NCBI RefSeq assembly: GCF_022014495.1
Contig: NZ_JAKLSQ010000010.1
Coordinates: forward strand, 310,832-374,831
Length of the DNA: 64,000 nt
Source: Sandaracinobacteroides sayramensis
GTDB lineage: Bacteria > Pseudomonadota > Alphaproteobacteria > Sphingomonadales > Sphingomonadaceae
Direction of reading: 5' to 3'
This document shows, piece after piece, positions 8,758 to 16,597 of this stretch. Each line of letters starts with the position of its first letter. Position 1 is the first letter of the stretch. The notes below the pieces were generated by a model that saw only the letters and a program-made list of their open reading frames with translations, was not told the DNA's origin and searched no databases. The position numbers were made by a program, and so were the translations under genes.

Positions 8758-9266
8758 CACTCCGCCGGTTCGGCCTCGACCGGCTTCTTGCGCGTCCGGC
8801 GCGCACCCGAGCCGTTACCGCCCGACAGCTTGAGCGTGGGCCTCGGCTGCGTCGCGGCTTCCTTCGGCTTGCGCCCCAGGCCGATCTTGTGCGCCAGCGT
8901 GCGGCGCTGCGCCGCATAGTTGGGCGCCACCATCGGATAGTCCGCAGGCAGGTTCCATTTGGCGCGATAGTCGGCGGGCGTCATCCGATAGTGCGTCATC
9001 AGGTGGCGCTTGAGCATCTTGAGCTTCTTGCCGTCTTCGAGACAGATGATGAAATCGGGCTTCACCGACGCCCGGACCGACACCGCCGGCTCCTGTTTCA
9101 CTTCGGGGACGACGGTTTCCGCGCCAAGTCCGTTCAGCGCGCCATGAACGCTCCGGATCAGCGTCGGCAATTCCGACACCGCCACACTGTTGTTCGTGAC
9201 ATGCGCCGCCACGATGTCGGCCGTCAGGGTGATGAGCGTGCTGTCACGGTCTGATGCTTCGGTCAT
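8757..9266 (-). CDS. MucR/Ros-family transcriptional regulator
   Basis: A 169-residue protein with the Ros/MucR DNA-binding core: CLEDGKKLKMLKRHLMTHY, then MTPADYRAKWNLPADYPMVAPNYAAQRR. The second zinc-binding cysteine seen in Ros is an aspartate here, as in several alphaproteobacterial MucR variants. These proteins repress many AT-rich promoters, including plasmid transfer and virulence genes. It sits head-to-head with the long plus-strand block, so it is a candidate regulator of the element. Confidence 0.9.
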   Translation of the reverse strand: MTEASDRDSTLITLTADIVAAHVTNNSVAVSELPTLIRSVHGALNGLGAETVVPEVKQEPAVSVRASVKPDFIICLEDGKKLKMLKRHLMTHYRMTPADYRAKWNLPADYPMVAPNYAAQRRTLAHKIGLGRKPKEAATQPRPTLKLSGGNGSGARRTRKKPVEAEPAE

Positions 9267-9590
9267 GCTGGGTCGCTTCTCCGCCTGTTCGAAAACCTGA
9301 TCGCCGAAAGTCTCTGGCTATCGGGAACGATGCCGCTTGTGAAGGTGACACTAGGTGCGAATCCCGCACCATTTTTTCCGAATGCCCCCGGCGCACCCCG
9401 CCAGCACGTCCGGCTTACCCCACGCACCACGCCCGAACGCGCTCCGCCCCGCTCGTGGAGGGGAGGATGAGGGGAATGGGTGCGGAAGCTGGGGGCGGAC
9501 GAGACACGCCTTCCGACAGACGACGGGAAGCCGTCTTGCCCATCACCCGCCCGCGCTTGCCGATGACGACACCCCCAAAGGAGAAGACAA
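9267..9590. other. Divergent intergenic region upstream of mucR-like gene
   Basis: No gene is seen in these 324 bases. They hold a GGTGCG/CGCACC hairpin followed by six T (9354-9377), reading as a possible plus-strand terminator, and copy 3 of the GA-rich repeat. Promoters for the MucR gene and for the plus-strand block must lie here, but no convincing -35/-10 pair stands out. Confidence 0.5.
9455..9489 (+). repeat. GA-rich interspersed repeat, copy 3
   Basis: GTGGAGGGGAGGATGAGGGG followed by AATGGGTGCGGAAGC and GGGGGCGGACGA. It is a long-form copy close in sequence to the one at 1013. Confidence 0.75.
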
Positions 9591-9944
9591 ATGACGATCC
9601 AACGCAAAGTGCTGGTCGTAATGCGCTCCAGCCATCTTCACACCGAACTGGTCGAAGTCACCGCCCGCATCAACGTGATCGGAGACGCGATGCAGCCCCG
9701 CGTGGAAGGCGATCTGCCTGCCATCGAGGAGCTGGCCCGCAGGTCGATGCGCCGCATCATCTCCGAGACCGACAAGGGCTTCGGTCCCTGGGACGATGCC
9801 GAGGATGCGTTCGACATGGATTTTGTCGTGTGCGCCCCATTCGAGATCGCCGGCAGCCGGGGACGGATCGTTCTGGTCGAGCAGGTCGCTACCGAAACCG
9901 CGCTGGCCTGGAGCAAGGGCCGCTCCGAGAAGGAGGCCGCGTGA
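9591..9944 (+). CDS. Hypothetical protein, first gene of small-gene block
   Basis: A 117-residue protein that I do not recognise. It is acidic, has no signal peptide or membrane segment, and has a central DKGFGPWDDAEDAFDMDFVV stretch. A strong AAGGAGA six bases before ATG and a TGATG overlap with the next gene show it is real and cotranslated. Confidence 0.7.
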   Translation: MTIQRKVLVVMRSSHLHTELVEVTARINVIGDAMQPRVEGDLPAIEELARRSMRRIISETDKGFGPWDDAEDAFDMDFVVCAPFEIAGSRGRIVLVEQVATETALAWSKGRSEKEAA

Positions 9945-10408
9945 TGGCTGCGAAGATCGCGACAATCGGCGCCTGGCTCGGCGAACTGATCGACGCGCAT
10001 ATGCTCAGGTGCGACGAGGCTTTCCCGCATCCCGACGACTGCCCGCCGCACATCGTCAGCGAAGCGCATGGCACCCGCGCGAACATCGAGAAGATGCACA
10101 GTGTCGATCTCGGCACCGGGCATCTGATCGTGATCGAGCTGGACGACGGCACCGCGTTCGACATCCGCGTGAATACCCATGGAGATGCCGTCGACCGGCG
10201 AGAAACTCACGAACGGATGCCCCTACCGCGAGAACGTGCAGCGGCCGTCATCGATGCTGCATCCCGAGACCCTTTCGGCTTCAAAACCGACCTTGCGGCT
10301 CAAATGACCCCGGAGGAGATTGCAGCATGCCGGCGCTACTGGTCCTCCACGGCACCCGGATCGTGGTCCTTTAACGATGTCGTTCGCCGATGCGCCGGCG
10401 CCGCCTGA
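9944..10408 (+). CDS. Hypothetical protein, coupled to preceding gene
   Basis: A 154-residue protein of unknown function. The start (ATG 9944) overlaps the previous stop by one base. The middle (HLIVIELDDGTAFDIRVNT) looks like a beta-sheet domain, and the C-terminus has an MTPEEIAACRRYW helix. The frame continues open upstream to 9254, but that part overlaps another gene and the GA repeat, so it is not used. Confidence 0.65.
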   Translation: MAAKIATIGAWLGELIDAHMLRCDEAFPHPDDCPPHIVSEAHGTRANIEKMHSVDLGTGHLIVIELDDGTAFDIRVNTHGDAVDRRETHERMPLPRERAAAVIDAASRDPFGFKTDLAAQMTPEEIAACRRYWSSTAPGSWSFNDVVRRCAGAA

Positions 10409-10427
10409 CAGACCGGGGAAAACCGTC

Positions 10428-11300
10428 ATGCTCACCACCCGCTCGCAGCGGTGGCGCGACCGGCGCTGCCGCTGGATTCCCAACGCGACCGAGATCGACC
10501 CCAAGCGCCTGGCGGTCGACGTCATAGACACGGCTCGCGATGCCGGTCCCTATGTGAGGGCGCACCATTATAGCGGCTCGATGCCGGTGACGCGCCTCTC
10601 GATCGGCCTGTTCGCCAACGGCAAGGGCGGCCGCTCCCGACTGGTCGGCGTCTGCGTATTCTCCCACCCGGTCAACGACGCAAGCGTTCCCAAAAGCGCC
10701 GGCCTCGCCAATCCGCGCGCGGCCTGCGATCTCGGCCGCCTCGTGATCGACCAGAGCCAGGGCGGCAATGCCGAGACATTCCTGCTGGCACGGGCCTTCC
10801 GGCTGTTGCGCCGGGAGAAACCCGAAATCCTCTCGGTGATCTCCTATGCCGATCCAGTGCGGCGGGTGGACGAGAACGGCACCGTGATCCTGCCCGGCCA
10901 TATCGGCGGTATCTATGCGGTCATGGGAAGCCGCTATGTCGGCCGCTCCAGTCCGCGCACCGACCTGATCATGCCGAATGGCCGCCCGATCTCCTCCCGC
11001 GCCATCTCGAAGATCCGCAACGCCGAATGCGGGCAACGCTATGCGGTGGAGGATCTGCTGCGCGCCGGGGCGCGGCCGCCCAGGCTGGCCGAGGACCGCA
11101 CCACCTGGCTCGCCGATCTCGAACGAACGGGATTTCTACGGCGCCAACGCCATCCGGGCTGCCACACCTATCTGTTTCCTCTTACCAAATCGGCTCGTAT
11201 CGCGGCGCGGAAGGTTCCAGAATTTCCTTATCCGGTGCTCGACCGAGCCGCGATCACGGGCGACGTCACGACCATGCCTTTGTTCGATCTCGCCGCGTGA
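10428..11300 (+). CDS. Mom-like DNA adenine modification protein
   Basis: A 290-residue protein resembling the phage Mu Mom family, acetyltransferase-fold proteins that convert adenine to a carbamoylmethyl derivative and so shield DNA from restriction. The core has a YVRAHHYSGSMP segment, a LVGVCVFSHPVN strand and the CDLGRLVIDQSQGGNAETFLLARAF block (here split over residues 100-125), followed by PEILSVISYADP. The C-terminal 90 residues after GGIYAVMGSRYVG look like an extra winged-helix-like domain. ATG 10428 has GGGGAA upstream; ATG 10377, inside the previous gene, is an alternative. Family assignment is by recalled motif pattern, so moderate confidence. Confidence 0.6.
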   Translation: MLTTRSQRWRDRRCRWIPNATEIDPKRLAVDVIDTARDAGPYVRAHHYSGSMPVTRLSIGLFANGKGGRSRLVGVCVFSHPVNDASVPKSAGLANPRAACDLGRLVIDQSQGGNAETFLLARAFRLLRREKPEILSVISYADPVRRVDENGTVILPGHIGGIYAVMGSRYVGRSSPRTDLIMPNGRPISSRAISKIRNAECGQRYAVEDLLRAGARPPRLAEDRTTWLADLERTGFLRRQRHPGCHTYLFPLTKSARIAARKVPEFPYPVLDRAAITGDVTTMPLFDLAA

Positions 11301-11307
11301 CGTCGCC

Positions 11308-11393
11308 CCGTCCCGCCGGTGGAGAGGAGAAGGAAGGGTGTGGGGGCGGACGACGCGGGCGGATGAATCACGCGCCCGGCCACCATTTCCATC
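11308..11393 (+). repeat. 87-bp-class direct repeat, left copy (GA repeat copy 4)
   Basis: From CCGTCCCGCCGGTGGAG to CCATTTCCATC. It is about 80% identical to 11716-11802, and the two copies flank the 62-residue gene at 11441. It contains GA-rich repeat copy 4 (11318-11369). Confidence 0.75.
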
Positions 11394-11440
11394 GTGACGC
11401 CCTTCGCGGGCAACCGCACCACGCGCCAGAGGAGACTCCC

Positions 11441-11629
11441 ATGGACCATCGCCAGCCCCCGAAGATCGAGGTCACGGACGACCTCACCTGCACCAATTGC
11501 GGCGCGCCCGAATGCTACGACGATCCCACCAGCCCTACCGGCAAACGGTTCAACATCAGAGCGTTCAAGGTCGCCGACAAGCATGGTTACTGGTGGAGCC
11601 ATTGTCTCGTTTGCGAAACGTGGTTCTAG
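11441..11629 (+). CDS. Small zinc-ribbon-like protein
   Basis: A 62-residue protein with two CxxC pairs (CTNC near residue 17 and CLVC near 57), so probably a single zinc ribbon. The function is unknown. GAGGAGACTCCC precedes the ATG. Long near-identical direct repeats on both sides suggest it sits on a mobile or recombinogenic module. Confidence 0.7.
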   Translation: MDHRQPPKIEVTDDLTCTNCGAPECYDDPTSPTGKRFNIRAFKVADKHGYWWSHCLVCETWF

Positions 11630-11715
11630 GCGGGATGTCTGAGATCGCGCGCCACCATTCGCGCGGCGCGAGGTCTGCCACCGTCGCGCGCGAATAGACC
11701 CAGGCCCACGCCGCT

Positions 11716-11802
11716 CCGTCCCGCCAGTGGAGGAGGAGGAGGAAGGGAATGGATGCGGACGATGCGGGCGGATGAGCCGCGCGCCCGGCCGCCATTTCCA
11801 TC
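11716..11802 (+). repeat. 87-bp-class direct repeat, right copy (GA repeat copy 5)
   Basis: From CCGTCCCGCCAGTGGAG to CCATTTCCATC, including GGATGCGGACGATGCGGGCG. It is the partner of 11308-11393, same orientation, and ends 18 bases before the next gene. Confidence 0.75.
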
Positions 11803-11820
11803 CATCACGGAGAACAACCC

Positions 11821-13002
11821 ATGGCCTCGCTTGCCCCTGCCACGGCGCGCAGCTACCGCGTCGACGTTTCGCGCGGGAAATCCACCGCCCGCGTCTCGTC
11901 CGAATGGTTCTCGCGTCCCGACGACGAGCGCTTCCTGTCGCTAAGCGACCTGTTCGACAGCGTTCGCCGCCGCGCCGACCGCGCCCATACACGGATCGTC
12001 GAAAGCAAGACGATCAAGGTCGAAGCCCATCGCAGCCAGCCAGAACGGCTCGGGCTGATCCTGCCCGGCAGCGACATGCCCGTCACGCCCACCAACTGGT
12101 CGTTCGGCCAGCTTTGCAGCCTCGTCGGCGCGCCACCCGCCTATCTGCGCGACCTCCCGGCGAAGCTCGCCGGCATCAATCTCCAGCACGGCCTGCTCAC
12201 CCATCGCGGCGAACAGGTGAAATTGCTCCAGACCGACGACGGTCGCACCGAGCTGCGCGCCGTGACCGGCCCCGACTACGGCCGCATCTGGGATCATGAA
12301 CTGGTCTCGGCCGTGATGCGCTTCGCGGGTGACGGCACCGGCGACACGCGCTGGAAGATCCCCGGCACGCTCGACTGGCGCACCATGCACTACAACCCCT
12401 ATGTCGACGTCACCAAGGACACGACGACGCTCTATGCCTCGGATCGCGACGTGTTCCTGTTCCTCGTCGACGACACGAACCCGATCGAGGCGGGCAAGCT
12501 CCCCAATGGCGATCCCGATCTCTACTTCCGGGGCTTCTACGCCTGGAACAGCGAAGTCGGGGCGAGATCGGCCGGGGTCGCGGTCTTCTATCTGCGCTGG
12601 GTCTGCGCCAACCGCCTTGTCGGCGGCATCGAACGGTTCGAGGAAATCAAGATCCGGCACTCGAAATTCGCGGCCGAACGGTTTGCGCAACAGGCGGAGC
12701 CGACCCTGGCACAGTTCGCGGACGCTTCGCCGCGCCCCTTCGTCGAGGGCATCCGCGCCGCACGCGAGCGCATCGTCGCCCGCAAGGACGAGGACCGCGA
12801 GACCTTCCTGCGCAACCGCGGCTTCTCCAAGCCCGAGACCGGCAGGATCATCCAGGCGGTGATCGCGGAGGAAGGCCGTCCGCCCGAGAGCGTGTTCGAC
12901 TTCGTGAACGGCATCACCGCGGTTGCCCGGTCCAAGTCCCAGCAGGACAGCCGCCTCGAACTGGAAGGCAAGGCGCGCCTCCTGCTCGAACAGGTCCGTT
13001 GA
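11821..13002 (+). CDS. DUF932 family protein
   Basis: A 393-residue DUF932 protein, a family encoded by many phages, plasmids and ICEs and often called phage/plasmid-like protein. Typical blocks are the WSFGQLCSLVGAPPAYLRDL segment, LLTHRGEQVKLLQTDDGRTE, the RAVTGPDYGRIWDHELV strand, FYAWNSEVGARSAGVAVFYL and ICANR-like VCANRLVGG. The molecular role is not established. It starts at an ATG preceded by CACGGAGAACAACCC and sits in the plus-strand small-gene block. Confidence 0.85.
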   Translation: MASLAPATARSYRVDVSRGKSTARVSSEWFSRPDDERFLSLSDLFDSVRRRADRAHTRIVESKTIKVEAHRSQPERLGLILPGSDMPVTPTNWSFGQLCSLVGAPPAYLRDLPAKLAGINLQHGLLTHRGEQVKLLQTDDGRTELRAVTGPDYGRIWDHELVSAVMRFAGDGTGDTRWKIPGTLDWRTMHYNPYVDVTKDTTTLYASDRDVFLFLVDDTNPIEAGKLPNGDPDLYFRGFYAWNSEVGARSAGVAVFYLRWVCANRLVGGIERFEEIKIRHSKFAAERFAQQAEPTLAQFADASPRPFVEGIRAARERIVARKDEDRETFLRNRGFSKPETGRIIQAVIAEEGRPPESVFDFVNGITAVARSKSQQDSRLELEGKARLLLEQVR

Positions 13003-13086
13003 TCGTCCCGGCCGTCAGCGTCCGTCGCCGGCGGCCGGTCACATCCCCTTCATCCCAGAGTCCATCCACCACCAAGGAGTAAGACC

Positions 13087-13281
13087 ATGACCATTTCCGA
13101 TCTCGATACCGCCACGCCGGCGCAGCTCGCGCCCGTCCTGCTCGCAGCCCTCCAGCGCCTCGGCCAGCTCGGGCGCAGCGGAGCCGTCGCCCTCGCGGCA
13201 ATCGTCGAGGACAACGACACCGACTTCGACGAGGCCGCCTCGTGGGTCGGCGACGTCGCCGACGGCGGACTTCGCGACTGA
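13087..13281 (+). CDS. Small hypothetical protein
   Basis: A 64-residue acidic, alanine-rich protein with no recognised domain. AAGGAGTAAGACC precedes the ATG. A GC-rich GCCCGGCCCCAGCGCCGGGC hairpin followed by TTTCGCGTTTTT (about 13319-13351) lies just after it and may attenuate transcription before the next gene. Confidence 0.6.
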   Translation: MTISDLDTATPAQLAPVLLAALQRLGQLGRSGAVALAAIVEDNDTDFDEAASWVGDVADGGLRD

Positions 13282-13363
13282 ACCGTTCCGTCACCACCAT
13301 CCCGATCCCCCAGCGAAAGCCCGGCCCCAGCGCCGGGCTTTCGCGTTTTTCAGGAGAAACCCA

Positions 13364-13819
13364 ATGGCTACTGCCCGACACATTTTTCATCACGCGGTGC
13401 TCAGCGCCCTGATTCGCTTTTCCGATGGCAAGCCGCGTCCGCCCGAACGGTTCAGGAGGAAGCTCGCCCTCTGGCAGCAGACCAATGGCGAAGGCCGCCT
13501 CGTCCAGAAGGTTCCCGAGCGCGCCTTTTCGCCCCCTTCCGAGTTCGCCCTGCGCATGGGCGATTTCAGCAGCGAGGGCGTCGTCGTCATGATGTCCAAC
13601 ATCACCTGGCGGATCGACTGCACGCTCCATTTCGAAATCGTCGAGGAACCGGCGCCCGGCATGGTCCGCGTGCTGACCAGTTTCACCGGCAACGACGAGC
13701 TGCTCCATCTCGCCCCCGATATGGCCTCGGCACAGGCCTGGATGGCACGCAATGCCCATGGTGGCCTGCGCCTGGAAATCGTCGGCGAAACGCCTTCCGA
13801 AGGGAGGGACGCGGCATGA
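13364..13819 (+). CDS. Hypothetical protein
   Basis: A 151-residue protein of unknown function with no signal or membrane segment. The middle (ITWRIDCTLHFEIVEEPAPG) is beta-rich. CAGGAGAAACCCA precedes ATG. It shares four bases (ATGA) with the next gene, so the two are coupled. Confidence 0.68.
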   Translation: MATARHIFHHAVLSALIRFSDGKPRPPERFRRKLALWQQTNGEGRLVQKVPERAFSPPSEFALRMGDFSSEGVVVMMSNITWRIDCTLHFEIVEEPAPGMVRVLTSFTGNDELLHLAPDMASAQAWMARNAHGGLRLEIVGETPSEGRDAA

Positions 13820-14445
13820 CCGGCATTTCGACCGCAGAGCGGCATTATGTCCTCACCATTCGCGACAAGGAGGACGGGCTTCTCTTCTGGAATAACGAAG
13901 ACGGCTTCGGCTCGCTCGAAAGCGCCGACATCTACAGCGATGCGGAAGCGCGCGAACAGTCCATGCCGATCGCCTGCGACCGGCCCGAATGGCTGGTCCT
14001 GCCTGCCAACTGGCCGCCCGCGCAGCAGGATGGCGACGGTCCTGTCTCCGGCAACGATGCAAGTCCCCCGGACCCGGCCCGCGCTCGCGTCGCGGCGCTC
14101 GACACGGCCTTCCATGCCTTGTCGGACTATATCTGCGAGCATTGCCCGGAAGACGAGCATTTCGAGGACTTCGATCCCGAGATCGACACGATGCGATCCG
14201 AAATCGAGGATATTCTGAGAGTCGAGACCGAAATGCTGGCGGCCAACCCGCCCAGGCCGACCCGGTTCGTCGTCGAAATCCAGTTCCTGAGCGCGTTCGA
14301 GCTTTTCGCGACCGAGACCTACACGGTGGAAGCCATCGACTGGCCCGCCGCCAAATGCCTGGCCTTCGCTCTGGCCGACGACAGCCCCTACAATAACGGG
14401 CAGATTCCCGACCTCACGCGCCGCGCGATCGACCACACCCCCTAA
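13816..14445 (+). CDS. Hypothetical protein
   Basis: A 209-residue acidic protein that I do not recognise. It has two parts: an N-terminal beta-rich half (YVLTIRDKEDGLLFWNNEDG) and a C-terminal half (FVVEIQFLSAFELFATETYT), joined by a P/A-rich linker. The ATGA overlap with the preceding gene indicates one operon. Confidence 0.66.
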   Translation: MTGISTAERHYVLTIRDKEDGLLFWNNEDGFGSLESADIYSDAEAREQSMPIACDRPEWLVLPANWPPAQQDGDGPVSGNDASPPDPARARVAALDTAFHALSDYICEHCPEDEHFEDFDPEIDTMRSEIEDILRVETEMLAANPPRPTRFVVEIQFLSAFELFATETYTVEAIDWPAAKCLAFALADDSPYNNGQIPDLTRRAIDHTP

Positions 14446-14476
14446 AAACCCTCCCGATCCGAGAAGGACTCCAACC

Positions 14477-14893
14477 ATGTTACGGACAACCATGCGCGAT
14501 CACGCGCACTTGCTGACCCGTGCCCGCGCGGCGCTTGAAACGCCGGGCGACCTCGACGCGGAAGAGGTCGGCCACCTGATCGAGGATCTCGCTTGCGCCG
14601 AAGACCATATGCGCAAGCATGGCGCTCCCTGGCCTGTCAAGATCCATATCGCGCAGATCAGTCATCGCCACGGCGGCGACGTCTATGTGGCGCTTACCCG
14701 CAAGGCGCTCGCGGCCCAGGTCGCCGCGTTCTGCCGGGATTACTGGTGCGAAATCCACGACCATCGCGACCCGAAGACACTCCCCGCCGAAGCGGTGGCT
14801 TCGATCTATTTCGACGCGCATCCCGAAGATCGGTGTTCGACCATGAGCGTCACCTGTCCGGCCGAGGACGAGGCGGCGGTCACGACGGTCTGA
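14477..14893 (+). CDS. Hypothetical protein
   Basis: A 138-residue protein of unknown function. GAGAAGGACTCC precedes ATG 14477; ATG 14492 is possible. It contains an HRHGGDVYVALTRKALAAQV segment and several histidines and cysteines (FCRDYWCEIHDH), so metal binding is conceivable but unproven. Confidence 0.62.
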   Translation: MLRTTMRDHAHLLTRARAALETPGDLDAEEVGHLIEDLACAEDHMRKHGAPWPVKIHIAQISHRHGGDVYVALTRKALAAQVAAFCRDYWCEIHDHRDPKTLPAEAVASIYFDAHPEDRCSTMSVTCPAEDEAAVTTV

Positions 14894-14990
14894 GACCCCT
14901 GCAAGACTGGATCGGCACCCGGCGGCGGCGCAACCGGCGCTGCCGCCGGCCCGCACCCAGGCCAATCCCCTCCAATGCGGAGTAAGCCCC

Positions 14991-15581
14991 ATGCCAAACA
15001 ATCCGGCATTCGTGAAAATCCATGACGGCATCGCTGGCGAAGGAGAATTTTTCCAGTTGCTCAATATGCCGCCCGAAGGCTCGGCGGAGGATCTTCGTTC
15101 GGGCAAGGCCCATGCCGGCCGCTGGTTCGAGATCACCCATGACATCCATGAGGAAATGTTCGACCGGCTGCCGCTCCGGCTCATGCGCCACGATATGTTC
15201 GCCCCCTCCGAGCTGGTCGCCGGCACCGTCGGATCGGTCTATTTCGAGATCGTCGTCCATGACCGGAAACGCTGGTTTCACGGCTATTGCGACCTGTCCG
15301 ACCGGAACAGTCCCGATACCATGCGCGCGGCCATCCTCGCCCATGAATCGGCGCTTCCCGACACGATGACGCGCGCCGAAAAGCTCGAAGCCATCTGGAA
15401 GGGAACGCATTCCGACTATCGCGGCATCGCCGGGGAAGCCGATCCCGATGCCTGGCCGCCCGCCGATCGCGGCAAGCGAGCCATCCTCGTCTATGAGCCC
15501 GGCGTCGGCACGGTCATCAAGCTGCTCGAATGCCTCTCGGACAAGGAAATCGCGGAGCGACTGCCGCTTTGCAGGACATGA
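14991..15581 (+). CDS. DUF1419 family protein
   Basis: A 196-residue protein matching the plasmid-associated DUF1419 pattern: FFQLLNMPPEG, GRWFEITHDIHEEMFDRLPL, a MRHDMFAPSELVAGTVGSV block, then RWFHGYCDLSDR. Members occur on alphaproteobacterial plasmids and have no known activity. The stop is 29 bases from the convergent P-loop gene. Confidence 0.72.
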   Translation: MPNNPAFVKIHDGIAGEGEFFQLLNMPPEGSAEDLRSGKAHAGRWFEITHDIHEEMFDRLPLRLMRHDMFAPSELVAGTVGSVYFEIVVHDRKRWFHGYCDLSDRNSPDTMRAAILAHESALPDTMTRAEKLEAIWKGTHSDYRGIAGEADPDAWPPADRGKRAILVYEPGVGTVIKLLECLSDKEIAERLPLCRT

Positions 15582-15609
15582 GCAGCGCGGGCATCCGCGG
15601 ACGACAACC

Positions 15610-16266
15610 TCAGCGCGTTGCCGCTGCCTGCTCCTGCTGCGCCCACGCTTCGGCGAAATCCGCCCAGTCGACCAAGCGGCCATGCCCGGACGCGCCACTC
15701 TGCGACAGTTCGAGGATGAGCAGCTTGCGACTGGCGAAAAAGTCCCAGATGTCGAACCCGCGGAACGCCTCCGCCGTCTGGAACACCAGGGCAAAGCCAC
15801 GGCTTTGGAGCGCCGGATCGCCAAGCACCCGCACGATATCGACGCCATTATGGTCATAAGTGTCGTCGATCGCGAACAGGCCCGACGACGGCAAATCTGC
15901 ATGGGTGAAGGGCGAATCCCGCAAAACGGGCGGCCGCGCATTGTTGACGATCCGAAGGCCGAGGCGTTCGAGCAAACAGGTTTTCCCGCTGCGCGGCGCC
16001 CCGACGATCACCAGAATGCCGCCCGCCTTCATCCAGCGGCGCAAACGGTAGCGTCGGATCATCCAGCGGAGACCGGACTGCTTATGGCCCGGCGCGGGAA
16101 CGGACCACCACGCCCAGCCGGCATAGTGGTCCAGCGCTCGGCCGCCGATTTCCTGCGCCTTGTGCGTCGACCAGAGCGTTTCGCGGCCGATATATCGGTC
16201 TGCCCGATCCATGCGATCGCAGCGTTCAGGTTCGGCCATCGAGGGCAACATAGTCCGGTCTGTCAT
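15610..16266 (-). CDS. Small P-loop ATPase
   Basis: A 218-residue protein with Walker A GAPRSGKT (89-96) and a Walker B-like LFAIDDTYD (130-138). It carries two aromatic and basic segments before the P-loop (YAGWAWWSVPAPG, then MIRRYRLRRWMK) that may contact membrane or nucleic acid. It is one of the few minus-strand genes in this block and is divergent from the GHKL ATPase gene. I do not recognise the subfamily; AAA-like regulatory ATPase is the nearest description. ATG 16239 is an alternative start. Confidence 0.65.
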   Translation of the reverse strand: MTDRTMLPSMAEPERCDRMDRADRYIGRETLWSTHKAQEIGGRALDHYAGWAWWSVPAPGHKQSGLRWMIRRYRLRRWMKAGGILVIVGAPRSGKTCLLERLGLRIVNNARPPVLRDSPFTHADLPSSGLFAIDDTYDHNGVDIVRVLGDPALQSRGFALVFQTAEAFRGFDIWDFFASRKLLILELSQSGASGHGRLVDWADFAEAWAQQEQAAATR

Positions 16267-16597
16267 GGTCCGCGTTTCCTATCGCGGCATGGCCGGAAGC
16301 GTAAGCCCCCGAAGCCCAGCCATCTGCGATTTTCGGCGAACACGCGGTTTCCTGCGCCGTCTCCACCGAGAATGATGCGGTCTGGATCGCCGCAAGACAC
16401 ACCCGATCACGACCTGCCGCCCGCATCGAGCGCATGGATCGTTTCGGCATAGTCTCCGGTCCCGTTTCAGACGTTCATCGGGATCGTCCGAGACCGTCCC
16501 GACGGCGGTGATCCGTCTCGCCCGGTCCGCGCTGGAGGGGAGGAGGTGGTGGATGAGGGAAGCGGTGGATGGTCTGCCGCTCACCCGGAGACCTTCC
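16267..16597. other. Divergent intergenic region between two ATPase genes
   Basis: These 331 bases lie between the minus-strand P-loop gene and the plus-strand GHKL gene. They contain GA-rich repeat copy 6 near the right end. No gene or clear promoter pair is convincing. A 74-codon minus-strand frame crosses the start of the P-loop gene but has poor codon bias. Confidence 0.45.
16532..16572 (+). repeat. GA-rich interspersed repeat, copy 6
   Basis: CTGGAGGGGAGGAGGTGG followed by TGGATGAGGGAAGCGGTGG, 25 bases before the GHKL ATPase start. Confidence 0.7.

Noticed and set aside
9350-9380. Sequence GGTGCGAATCCCGCACC resembling the T-arm and 3' end of a tRNA
   Set aside because: The stem and loop do not fit the TTCRANY loop, and no acceptor, D or anticodon arm can be traced upstream, so it is treated as a simple hairpin with a T run.
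16226-16450. 74-codon minus-strand frame upstream of the P-loop ATPase
   Set aside because: Weak codon bias, no ribosome-binding site, and overlap with the start of the P-loop gene.
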